Below, piece after piece: positions 21,981 through 27,760 of a stretch of DNA of 27,760 nt (the stretch's first letter is position 1; each line of letters begins with the position of its first letter). The DNA is from Spirochaetaceae bacterium. GTDB lineage: Bacteria; Spirochaetota; Spirochaetia; Treponematales; Breznakiellaceae. The stretch is taken from the NCBI GenBank assembly GCA_031265635.1, contig JAISCK010000137.1, positions 1-27,760 of the forward strand. The letters run 5' to 3'. Made by a program: the position numbers and the translations under genes. The notes beneath the pieces are model-generated. The model was not told the DNA's origin. It saw only the letters and a program-made list of their open reading frames with translations, and made no database searches.

Positions 21981-22469
21981 TTAAAACGGAATATCATCGG
22001 TAAAGCCGTCATCGGGGGGAAGCTCCCGGGCCTCGGTTTGGCGGGCCGGACCTGAACCGCTCCCGCCGGCATTGCCCGGCGCGCTCCAGTTCCTGTCGGC
22101 GCTTCCGCCGGAACTTCCACCGGAACTTCCGCCGCCACCCCCGGCGGGATTGCCGCCCAGCACAATAGTATTTGCCACAATTTCGATTTTCGAGCGGTTC
22201 TGCCCGTCCTGTTCCCAGCGGTCCTGCCTGAGTTCCCCGTCAACAGTAACGGTTTTACCCTTGACCAGGTACTGGTTGAGAACCTCTCCCTGCCTGCCCC
22301 AGAGAACCACATCAAAAAAATTCGGCTCGTCCACCCATTGATCGCCGTTTTTCCGCCTCCGGTTTACCGCGACGGAAAATTTACAGACTGCCTGTCCTCC
22401 GGCGGTATACTTAAGCTCAGCGTCACGGGTCAACCTTCCGCTCAAAAGAGCGCGGTTAATATCGGCCAT
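21981..22469 (-). CDS. ssb: Single-stranded DNA-binding protein
   Basis: 162 residues. The OB-fold covers residues 1-~108 (INRALLSGRLTRDAELKYT, CKFSVAVNRRRKNGDQW, FFDVVLWGRQGEVLNQYL, GKTVTVDGELRQDRWEQDGQ). A flexible Gly/Ser-rich linker follows, and the protein ends in the acidic tip DDIPF that docks replication and repair partners. AGGAG lies five bases from the start. The ssb gene between rpsF and rpsR is the classic arrangement. Confidence 0.97.
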   Translation of the reverse strand: MADINRALLSGRLTRDAELKYTAGGQAVCKFSVAVNRRRKNGDQWVDEPNFFDVVLWGRQGEVLNQYLVKGKTVTVDGELRQDRWEQDGQNRSKIEIVANTIVLGGNPAGGGGGSSGGSSGGSADRNWSAPGNAGGSGSGPARQTEARELPPDDGFTDDIPF

Positions 22470-22478
22470 GGGAAGCTC

Positions 22479-22760
22479 CTATTCTTCAATATTGACGAAA
22501 AGGTATTTGAGCAGATTGGCGTTAAGTTTAAAAACCTTGTCAAGCGCCGCGATCTTCGCGGGATCGGCTTTGATGGTAAACAGGACATATTTGGCCCGTC
22601 TCCGCTTTTTGACCTCATAGGCGAGATCCCTGTCCCCGGTTTCGTCGGTTTTTACGATCTCGGTCCCCTGGGCCGCAAGATCGGCGAGCAGCTGCTCCCG
22701 TCCTGCCTTGTGCTGGTCTTCTTCCAGCGGAAAAACAACTGTCAGCTCATACTGACGCAT
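22479..22760 (-). CDS. rpsF: 30S ribosomal protein S6
   Basis: 93 residues, normal length for the short form without a long acidic tail. The fold landmarks are YELTVVFPLEEDQ, the second strand with DRDLAYEVKKRRRAKYVLFT, and the last part ALDKVFKLNANLLKYLFV. GGAGG lies five bases before the ATG. First gene of the transcript that ends with the comFB-like gene. A leader hairpin at 22774-22812 may bind the S6:S18 pair. Confidence 0.96.
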   Translation of the reverse strand: MRQYELTVVFPLEEDQHKAGREQLLADLAAQGTEIVKTDETGDRDLAYEVKKRRRAKYVLFTIKADPAKIAALDKVFKLNANLLKYLFVNIEE

Positions 22761-22773
22761 AGGTCCTCCTTAC

Positions 22774-22812
22774 GGACTATAGATTTCCGCCTGCAGGCGG
22801 TCTACCCGGTCC
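22774..22812 (-). promoter_or_regulatory. Candidate S6:S18 autoregulatory leader hairpin
   Basis: On the minus strand GGAC and GTCC close a stem, TAGA/TCTA continues it, and a perfect CCGCC-TGCA-GGCGG hairpin caps it. Unpaired CGGG (preceded by the closing C, giving CCG) and AAA lie on opposite sides. It ends just before the rpsF Shine-Dalgarno. Known rpsF leaders that bind S6:S18 use a CCG in a bulge of such a stem (family knowledge); the match here is by eye. Confidence 0.4.
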
Positions 22813-22881
22813 CCCCTGAGGGGACAAAGAGGTATAGCGGGTTTATCCGGCACCATACGGTTTCCGAATAACTCCGCTGTC

Positions 22882-22911
22882 ATACTACCGGAAACAGGGG
22901 CGGCTGGGCAA
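22882..22911 (-). promoter_or_regulatory. Weak candidate promoter of the rpsF operon
   Basis: Minus-strand TTGCCC (22906-22911), 18-base spacer, TAGTAT (22882-22887). It would give a leader of about 115 nt that includes the 22774-22812 hairpin. The match to consensus is only partial. Confidence 0.35.
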
Positions 22912-22965
22912 GGGCCTAAGCCCCGCGCTCTTTCTGCCGATAATAAGACCAGGGTAAAATCACAC

Positions 22966-23406
22966 ATGAATAAACGCGTCAATTTTGAAGACAATATTTT
23001 TATCCTTAAAGTACGGATCAGGATGCTTGAAGACCTTGTCAGGCTTGAGGCCGATCCCGAGATCTACCTGGGAAAAACCCTGGACGATCTGGCGTTTATT
23101 GACGCCATTCTTTCAAGCCTCCTTGACGCCCTGCTCAAAAACGGAAAACTCATAGAAAGGGACGAACAGTTCCACAATCTTGAGGAGACCGAGGAACAGC
23201 TTGATACCCTCCTGTACAATATACTCAACGGTTCGGGAAGCGTTTCCGCCGCCCGGTTTCCGGCGATACAGGAAAAAATCAGGGCGTTCCAGAGGCTTTC
23301 CGCCGACAGGAAGGGCTTTATCAGGGACGCCAGGGGCCAGGGAGAAGAAGCGGGGGCCCTGGTGGTCAGTTCCGACGAACTCAGCGAGCTCCTCAAGGAT
23401 TTCTAG
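22966..23406 (+). CDS. Conserved-type hypothetical protein, helical
   Basis: 146 residues, soluble and almost wholly helical by composition (IFILKVRIRMLEDLVRLEADPE; FIDAILSSLLDALLKNGKLIE; LEETEEQLDTLLYNILNG). A C-terminal SSDELSELLKDF follows a flexible GQGEEAGAL stretch. No catalytic motif or family was recognised. It is divergent from rpsF and 57 bases before rsmD, same strand. The ATG lies 11 bases behind an AGGG, an acceptable ribosome site. Coding is supported by the GC-rich third positions typical of this genome. Confidence 0.7.
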   Translation: MNKRVNFEDNIFILKVRIRMLEDLVRLEADPEIYLGKTLDDLAFIDAILSSLLDALLKNGKLIERDEQFHNLEETEEQLDTLLYNILNGSGSVSAARFPAIQEKIRAFQRLSADRKGFIRDARGQGEEAGALVVSSDELSELLKDF

Positions 23407-23463
23407 CCGGCCCGGACGCCCGGCCTGTTTCGGGAAGGGTACACCTATGGGAATTACCAGATC

Positions 23464-24000
23464 ATGAGAATTACCGGCGGAATACTCCGCGGCAGGCGGG
23501 TCGAAGTCCCCGGAGGCAGCATACGGCCCGCCATGGACCGCATGCGGGAGTCGGTATTTGCCGTTCTGGGCGATTTAACCGAAAAATCCTTTCTTGACCT
23601 CTTTACCGGCTCGGGGATTATAGCCCTTGAGGCCGCCTCCAGAGGGGCAAAAACCCTTGAGGCTGTGGAAAGCGACAGCCAGAAACGGGAAATCCTCCTT
23701 AAAAACGCCGCCCTTTCCCCGGTACGGATACAGTGCCGCTTCATGGCCGTGGAACTCTATGTAAAAAGGGCAAAACGGCCCTTTGACATCGTCTTTTGCG
23801 ACCCGCCCTTTCCATATAAATTCAAAAATGAACTGCTTTCCTCTCTTGCTTCCTCGCCCGTTATGGGTGAAAACAGCCTCATCATCATCCACCATCCCCG
23901 CGAAGAACAGCTCTCGGTGCCCGAAAAACTCACCCTGAAAGATTCCAGGCTGTTCGGGCGTTCAAAAGTTGATTTTTTTTTGCAAAAAGTACTTGAATAA
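23464..24000 (+). CDS. rsmD: 16S rRNA (guanine-966-N2)-methyltransferase
   Basis: SAM-dependent methylation of G966 of 16S rRNA on the 30S subunit. 178 residues. The N-terminal MRITGGILRGRRVEVP and RPAMDRMRESVFAVL are RsmD-specific. The SAM-binding loop is DLFTGSG (45-51) and the catalytic motif DPPF is at 113-116. The start has no strong Shine-Dalgarno (GGGAA 11 bases upstream). A mini-frame of six codons from ATG 23447 ends across the rsmD ATG and could couple its translation. Confidence 0.93.
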   Translation: MRITGGILRGRRVEVPGGSIRPAMDRMRESVFAVLGDLTEKSFLDLFTGSGIIALEAASRGAKTLEAVESDSQKREILLKNAALSPVRIQCRFMAVELYVKRAKRPFDIVFCDPPFPYKFKNELLSSLASSPVMGENSLIIIHHPREEQLSVPEKLTLKDSRLFGRSKVDFFLQKVLE

Positions 24001-24038
24001 TTACCATTTTGGAGATATTATATAAATACAAATATTCC

Positions 24039-24068
24039 TTGCCATTTTGGGAAAAACAGCCGTATAAT
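24039..24068 (+). promoter_or_regulatory. Promoter of the unknown/TPR/rlmN gene set
   Basis: TTGCCA (24039-24044), 18-base spacer, perfect TATAAT (24063-24068). The ATG at 24088 has AAGG seven bases upstream. Confidence 0.75.
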
Positions 24069-24087
24069 AACGGCATAAGGTCAAAAT

Positions 24088-24432
24088 ATGGATGTTAAAA
24101 AGGCGTTTGAACGTTTTGGCGATCAAGGTGTATTTGTCAAAACCGGCCGGAAAACGGATCTGGATGGCCCGCAAAAAGCCGCCCTTAACCGCAAGGGCAA
24201 TATGCTTTTTAATTCGGGCAATATTGAAGGAGCCAGGCGGGTCTTTCTTACTACCGGTTATACCGACGGCCTTGTACGGGTCGGCGATTATTATCTGTCC
24301 AGGGGCAGAAATCTTGACGCGCTCAGGATGTACTGGCTTGCCCCGGATCATAAAAAGTCTGAACCGATAATTGCGCAGTTATCGTTCATAATACAAAAAT
24401 TATTGAAAGAAGAGGGATCTAGCAATGAGTGA
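24088..24432 (+). CDS. Hypothetical protein coupled to the TPR gene
   Basis: 114 residues, no signal peptide. Residues ~30-90 look like one or two degenerate TPR-type helix pairs (ALNRKGNMLFNSGNIEGARR, then LVRVGDYYLSRGRNLDALRM), followed by a basic C-terminal helix (IIAQLSFIIQKLLKEEG). It overlaps the TPR gene start by eight bases, so the two are likely translated in step and may interact. No enzyme motif was seen. The residue spacing favours a protein-binding role (inference). Confidence 0.75.
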   Translation: MDVKKAFERFGDQGVFVKTGRKTDLDGPQKAALNRKGNMLFNSGNIEGARRVFLTTGYTDGLVRVGDYYLSRGRNLDALRMYWLAPDHKKSEPIIAQLSFIIQKLLKEEGSSNE

Positions 24433-25567
24433 TGAAATTTTACAAAGTCAGCTCCCGGATACAGCAAAAAACGAGGTTCTGTCCGCCGACGCGGAAGTGT
24501 CTGAAATCTCCGAACTGTCAAAAAGGGGATATCAGCTTCTCAAGGAAAATAAAATCCGGGATGCAATGGATTGCTTTGCCAAAATTCTCGTAACCGAACC
24601 TGAAAACAATTATGCCCTGGTCGGTCTCGGGGACGCGGCGCGCAAGAGCGGCTCCTTCCGCGACGCGGTGGAGTATTACCGGCGTTGTCTTTCCCATCAT
24701 CCGGGAAACAACTACGCGCTTTTCGGTCTCGCGGACTGTTACAAGGCGCTGAACCAGTACCACAAGGCCATAGAAATATGGGAGCAGTACCTGCTTCACG
24801 ATGACAAGAACATCACGGTTCTTACCAGAGTCGCCGACGCGTACCGCAAAGTCAGGGATTTTAAGCATTCCAAGGAAGTGTACCTCAAGGTCCTTGAAAT
24901 GGAAGCGAACAACCCCTATGCCATCATAGGGCTGGGGCATCTTCACTATGATTTCAAGGAATACCGGGAAGCCCTTTTCTACTGGGAAAAGATGCTTGTC
25001 CTCAACCAGGGTATAGTGGACATACGGGTGCTTACTTCCATAGGAAACTGCCACCGTAAACTTAAAACGTTCAGTGACGGCCTGACCTATTTTGAAAGGG
25101 CCCTGTCCATGGATTCGTTTAATTTTTACGCCCTGTTCGGCCTTGCCGACTGTTACCGGGGCCTGAACCAGCAGGACCATTCCCTTGAGTACTGGAACCG
25201 CATACTGGACCAGGACCCCAGGAACAAGGTGATTCTTACCAGGGCCGGCGACGCGTACCACCACATGCATGAGGACGACAGGGCGGTTGATTATTACCGC
25301 AGGGCCCTCAATATTGAATTTGACACCTACGCTGTTCTCGGGCTCGCCATAGTAGCCAAATCCCAGAACAAGTACGATGAGGCCATTGAATCCCTGACCA
25401 GGCTTATTCAGCAGGATACAAGAAATTACCGGCTCTATACAGAACTTGCTGACTGCTGGTACAAGAAGGGAGACAAAAACAAGGCCGTAGAAATTCTCGG
25501 AGACTTTCTCAAAACAGGCATACGGAACAGCCATGTGACGGAGTTCCTTGACAGGATCAGGGTATAG
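24425..25567 (+). CDS. Tetratricopeptide-repeat (TPR) protein
   Basis: 380 residues, cytoplasmic by the lack of a signal. From about residue 30 to the end it is a continuous array of roughly ten 34-residue TPR helix pairs, for example NYALVGLGDAARKSGSFRDA, NPYAIIGLGHLHYDFKEYRE and NFYALFGLADCYRGLNQQ. Units come in pairs: a block beginning YALFGLADCY followed by one beginning VLTR/ILTR with A-D-A-Y occurs twice about 140 residues apart, pointing to duplication of a two-TPR unit. TPR arrays bind peptides or partner proteins; the partner is unknown. It overlaps the previous gene and is followed after seven bases by rlmN. Confidence 0.9.
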   Translation: MSDEILQSQLPDTAKNEVLSADAEVSEISELSKRGYQLLKENKIRDAMDCFAKILVTEPENNYALVGLGDAARKSGSFRDAVEYYRRCLSHHPGNNYALFGLADCYKALNQYHKAIEIWEQYLLHDDKNITVLTRVADAYRKVRDFKHSKEVYLKVLEMEANNPYAIIGLGHLHYDFKEYREALFYWEKMLVLNQGIVDIRVLTSIGNCHRKLKTFSDGLTYFERALSMDSFNFYALFGLADCYRGLNQQDHSLEYWNRILDQDPRNKVILTRAGDAYHHMHEDDRAVDYYRRALNIEFDTYAVLGLAIVAKSQNKYDEAIESLTRLIQQDTRNYRLYTELADCWYKKGDKNKAVEILGDFLKTGIRNSHVTEFLDRIRV

Positions 25568-25574
25568 CCGTCGC

Positions 25575-26612
25575 ATGACGGTGTTAAGCGGCTATACCCC
25601 GGACGAACTCAATGAGGCGCTGCCTGTTCTTCTGGGCAGGGAAATCCCTTCCTACAGGGGAAGGCAGATCACCGAATGGCTGGCCAGGGGAGTATCGTCC
25701 TTTGACGGGATGAAGAACCTCCCCCGTTCCTTCAGGGAAGAGCTTGCCCTTTGTTCGGCTGTTTACAGCACCGGAGGCCAGGAGGTTCTGGAAGCCGCCG
25801 ACGGAACGGTAAAACTCGTGATACGCCTCCATGACGGGGAGAAAATCGAGGCCGTACTTCTTAAAGACCGGGCCGGAAGAAAAACGGCCTGCCTTTCAAC
25901 CCAGGCGGGCTGCCCCATGGCCTGCGTATTCTGCAAGACAGGAAAGCTGGGGTGTAAACGCAACCTGCTGGCGGCAGAAATCGTCGAGCAGTTCCTCCGC
26001 CTTAAAACCCAGGACAACGGCCTTTCAAACATTGTCGTCATGGGCATGGGAGAGCCCCTCCTTAATCTCGGCGCGCTGCGAAAGGCCATAGCGGTCATAG
26101 AGCATCCACGGGGGCTTAACTTCTCACGGCGGCGCATTACCCTGTCAAGCTGCGGCATCATCGACGGCATAGACGACCTGGCCCGAAGCGGCCCCCTGCT
26201 GGAACTGGCCGTCTCAATTACCAGCGCCGACAGCGAACTTCGTTCCCGCCTCATGCCGGTCAACATAACCAATCCCCTTGATAAACTCAAAAAGGCCCTG
26301 CTTGAATACCAGAAAACAATGAAAAGGCGCGTTACCCTGGAGGCGGTGCTCCTGAGGGGCGTCAACACGCGGGTGAAGGACGCCTCGGCCCTGGCGGCCT
26401 TTGCCCGGGGCCTTGAGGCGGTGGTAAATCTCATACCCTGGAATCCTGTACCGGGGCTTTTGTTTGAGGGAAAAGAACTTGAAGAACCGCCTGATGATGA
26501 AGTAAGGCGCTTTGCCCTGGATCTTGAGGAAAGGGGCCTCAAGATTACCCTCCGTCACAGAAGGGGAAGGGGCGTGTCGGGGGCCTGCGGCCAGCTCGGT
26601 TCGCCTGAATGA
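25575..26612 (+). CDS. rlmN: 23S rRNA (adenine-2503-C2)/tRNA methyltransferase, radical SAM
   Basis: Radical-SAM enzyme that methylates A2503 in 23S rRNA (and A37 in some tRNAs). 345 residues from ATG 25575; an in-frame ATG at 25548 lies within the TPR gene. The [4Fe-4S] motif is C113-x3-C117-x2-C120 (GCPMACVFC). It is followed by the SAM-binding VMGMGEPLLN, SCGIIDGIDDLA, SITSADSELRSRLMPVN and the C-terminal VSGACGQL, whose Cys is the methyl-carrying residue of the RlmN mechanism. All catalytic residues seen are intact. Confidence 0.96.
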   Translation: MTVLSGYTPDELNEALPVLLGREIPSYRGRQITEWLARGVSSFDGMKNLPRSFREELALCSAVYSTGGQEVLEAADGTVKLVIRLHDGEKIEAVLLKDRAGRKTACLSTQAGCPMACVFCKTGKLGCKRNLLAAEIVEQFLRLKTQDNGLSNIVVMGMGEPLLNLGALRKAIAVIEHPRGLNFSRRRITLSSCGIIDGIDDLARSGPLLELAVSITSADSELRSRLMPVNITNPLDKLKKALLEYQKTMKRRVTLEAVLLRGVNTRVKDASALAAFARGLEAVVNLIPWNPVPGLLFEGKELEEPPDDEVRRFALDLEERGLKITLRHRRGRGVSGACGQLGSPE

Positions 26613-26636
26613 GCGTCAACGGGCAAGCGCCTCTGC

Positions 26637-27260
26637 TTACTGCCGCTCCGGGCGCCGCGCGGCGGGATGTATGATCAGTTCAATATCAAATTTTGTGTAC
26701 TGATAATTGGCGTCTCCGGAATAATATACCGTTACATAGTAGGTTCCCGGCTCTATGGGCGCCCGCTCCACCCTGGTATACCCCCGGACATCCGGCGCGG
26801 CTGATGACCCGGCGGCGGCCTCCCTCGCCTCCCTGGTGGGATAATACACCGCGTTGAGCCCCAGGGAAGGCTCTGAACGGGCCGCCACCGATTTGGGGCT
26901 GCCGTTATACACCGCTTCCTGTACTGGTTCGGCGATGATGGTTACCGGGGCCTTCCCGATATGGTATTCGACCATCAGGCCGGAATCGTCTCCGGGCTGC
27001 CGTACCCGTACATAGTACACTCCGGCGGCAATGGGCGGGTCTTCGCTCCCTTCGCCGTCAGGCTCCTCCCCGGCGGAAAAGTAACGTATTTCCAAAGGCC
27101 CCCTGTCTGTCCGGGGAACCTCAATGGGCTGGGGCATCCCGTTATACACGGTTTGCTGGTAGGCCGCTACGGTAAGCGGAGGGACATTTTTTTCTGTATC
27201 CACGGAAGCGCAGGAACCAAGAAACAGCAAAATGGTAAAAGCGATCAGCGGAGATTTCAT
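26637..27260 (-). CDS. Lipoprotein with two MBG-like beta repeats
   Basis: 207 residues. A short signal (IAFTILLFLGSC) has the acylated cysteine at 17. The mature part holds two copies of one beta-rich unit: AYQQTVYNGMPQPIEV ... IAAGVYYVRVRQPGDDSG, and PVQEAVYNGSPKSVAA ... IEPGTYYVTVYYSGDANY. The pattern VYNG-P...PG-YYV-V is that of MBG/bacterial Ig-like surface modules. It ends in a short basic tail. It is convergent with rlmN (24 bases, no terminator seen). No Shine-Dalgarno precedes the ATG; a promoter-like -10 ends seven bases upstream. Probably an envelope surface or adhesion protein (inference). Confidence 0.78.
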   Translation of the reverse strand: MKSPLIAFTILLFLGSCASVDTEKNVPPLTVAAYQQTVYNGMPQPIEVPRTDRGPLEIRYFSAGEEPDGEGSEDPPIAAGVYYVRVRQPGDDSGLMVEYHIGKAPVTIIAEPVQEAVYNGSPKSVAARSEPSLGLNAVYYPTREAREAAAGSSAAPDVRGYTRVERAPIEPGTYYVTVYYSGDANYQYTKFDIELIIHPAARRPERQ

Positions 27261-27267
27261 ATAAAAA

Positions 27268-27295
27268 ATACTATCACATAATGCTGGAATGGACA
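27268..27295 (-). promoter_or_regulatory. Weak candidate promoter of the MBG-like lipoprotein gene
   Basis: Minus-strand TGTCCA (27290-27295), 16-base spacer, TAGTAT (27268-27273), then seven bases to the ATG. The -35 match is poor; the position again implies a leader of only about a base. Confidence 0.35.
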
Positions 27296-27319
27296 GCCCC
27301 GTATATGCCGTTGATGCCG

Positions 27320-27348
27320 TTGCAAGCCGCCCCCAAAAGCCCTATACT
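27320..27348 (+). promoter_or_regulatory. Promoter of the Uma2-family gene
   Basis: TTGCAA (27320-27325), 17-base spacer, TATACT (27343-27348). A GGAGG six bases before the ATG provides the ribosome site. Confidence 0.75.
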
Positions 27349-27365
27349 GGGACCGGAGGTTTATT

Positions 27366-27760
27366 ATGCCCCTGGCCAAAGAAAAACCCTATTATACCTA
27401 CGCTGATTTTCTTGAATGGGATGAAGGCGAGCGTTACGAAATCATAGACGGCGAAGCCTATATGATGGCAACCCCTTCCCGGATGCATCAAAAAGTCAGC
27501 ATGGCGTTGTCAACCACGTTATATACCTATCTGGAAGGCAAACCCTGCGAAGTCTACGCCGCCCCTTTCTCCGTCCGGCTGTTCCCCGCTGAGGATAACA
27601 GCGACGACACGGTAGTGGAGCCGGATATTACCGTAGTCTGCGATACTTCCAAACTGGATGACCGGGGCTGCAACGGCGCGCCCGACTTCATTGTCGAAAT
27701 CGCGTCCCCTTCCAATTCCCGGTATGACCGTATCGTCAAATTCAACAAATACCGGGAAGC
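27366..27760 (+). CDS. Uma2-family (DUF820) endonuclease-fold protein, N-terminal part (cut by window edge)
   Basis: 131 codons are visible and the frame is open at the window end. The Uma2 pattern is clear: TYADFLEWDEGERYEIIDGE at the N-terminus, SRMHQKVSMALSTTLY, then VVEPDITVVCD (Asp87) and APDFIVEIASPSN (Glu111), the acidic residues of a restriction-endonuclease-like core, then RIVKFNKYRE. The family is abundant in cyanobacteria and occurs in multiple copies in some spirochaetes. No biochemical role is established. It has its own promoter and stands alone here. Confidence 0.88.
   Translation, partial: MPLAKEKPYYTYADFLEWDEGERYEIIDGEAYMMATPSRMHQKVSMALSTTLYTYLEGKPCEVYAAPFSVRLFPAEDNSDDTVVEPDITVVCDTSKLDDRGCNGAPDFIVEIASPSNSRYDRIVKFNKYRE

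Noticed and set aside
24518..25576. 352-codon open frame antisense to the TPR gene
   Set aside because: The length comes from the repeated codon pattern of the TPR array; no motif or start signal supports it.
25763..26542. 259-codon open frame antisense to rlmN
   Set aside because: Ser/Arg-rich shadow translation of a certain gene; low-complexity and without motif.

Overview
The window reads as a chromosome segment of a treponeme-type spirochaete. The support is gene order and style. The block rpsB-tsf-frr-uppS-cdsA-dxr-rseP has no pyrH between tsf and frr, an arrangement I associate with Treponema. There is also rpsF-ssb-rpsR-(DUF2232)-rplI-dnaB, and many short-signal lipoproteins or exported proteins of the kind spirochaetes carry. 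Most genes are GC-rich, with frequent ATA-CGG/GCC/GGC codons. This would suit a free-living or gut (for example termite-gut clade) treponeme better than T. pallidum, but the species is not determined here.

Layout. 1-354 (-): N-terminal part of a MATE efflux pump behind its own promoter and a terminator-like leader hairpin. 542-1773 (-): rpmF-acpP-rnc from one good sigma70-type promoter. 1904-2383 (-): coaD, divergent from a three-gene envelope operon (2604-5212, +) encoding a lipoprotein, a HEAT-repeat exported protein and a DUF362 lipoprotein. Both divergent promoters sit so close to the start codons that the messages look leaderless. 5274-5347: tRNA-Arg(CCG), then maf.

5931-8791 is the unusual part. 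The last 67 bp of the shared maf 3' region occur twice (5931-5997 and 8725-8791, 66/67 identical) and bracket about 2.7 kb of lower-GC DNA. This DNA holds an exported FMN/FAD reductase (-) and a divergent XRE-family regulator (+), with an inverted repeat lying on the reductase -10 box. The second copy runs on into what looks like the original maf end and stop, just ahead of rpsB. This looks like a gene cassette that entered at the maf 3' end and gave maf a new tail. No recombinase is visible.

8902-15455 (+): translation factors (S2, EF-Ts, RRF) joined to undecaprenyl-PP synthase, CDP-diacylglycerol synthase, Dxr (MEP isoprenoid pathway) and RseP. These are followed by a CpXC protein and a beta-propeller exported protein ending at 18062. 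18059-22760 (-): rpsF-ssb-rpsR-DUF2232-rplI-dnaB-comFB. 22966-26612 (+): a small unknown, rsmD, an unknown overlapping a TPR protein, and rlmN. 26637-27260 (-): a two-repeat MBG-like lipoprotein. 27366-end (+): an Uma2-family nuclease-fold protein cut by the window edge.

Most of the window is housekeeping: translation, lipid and isoprenoid precursors, replication and rRNA methylation. The accessory signals are the MATE gene, the maf-flanked reductase cassette and the Uma2 gene. No CRISPR array, transposase, integrase or rRNA was found.
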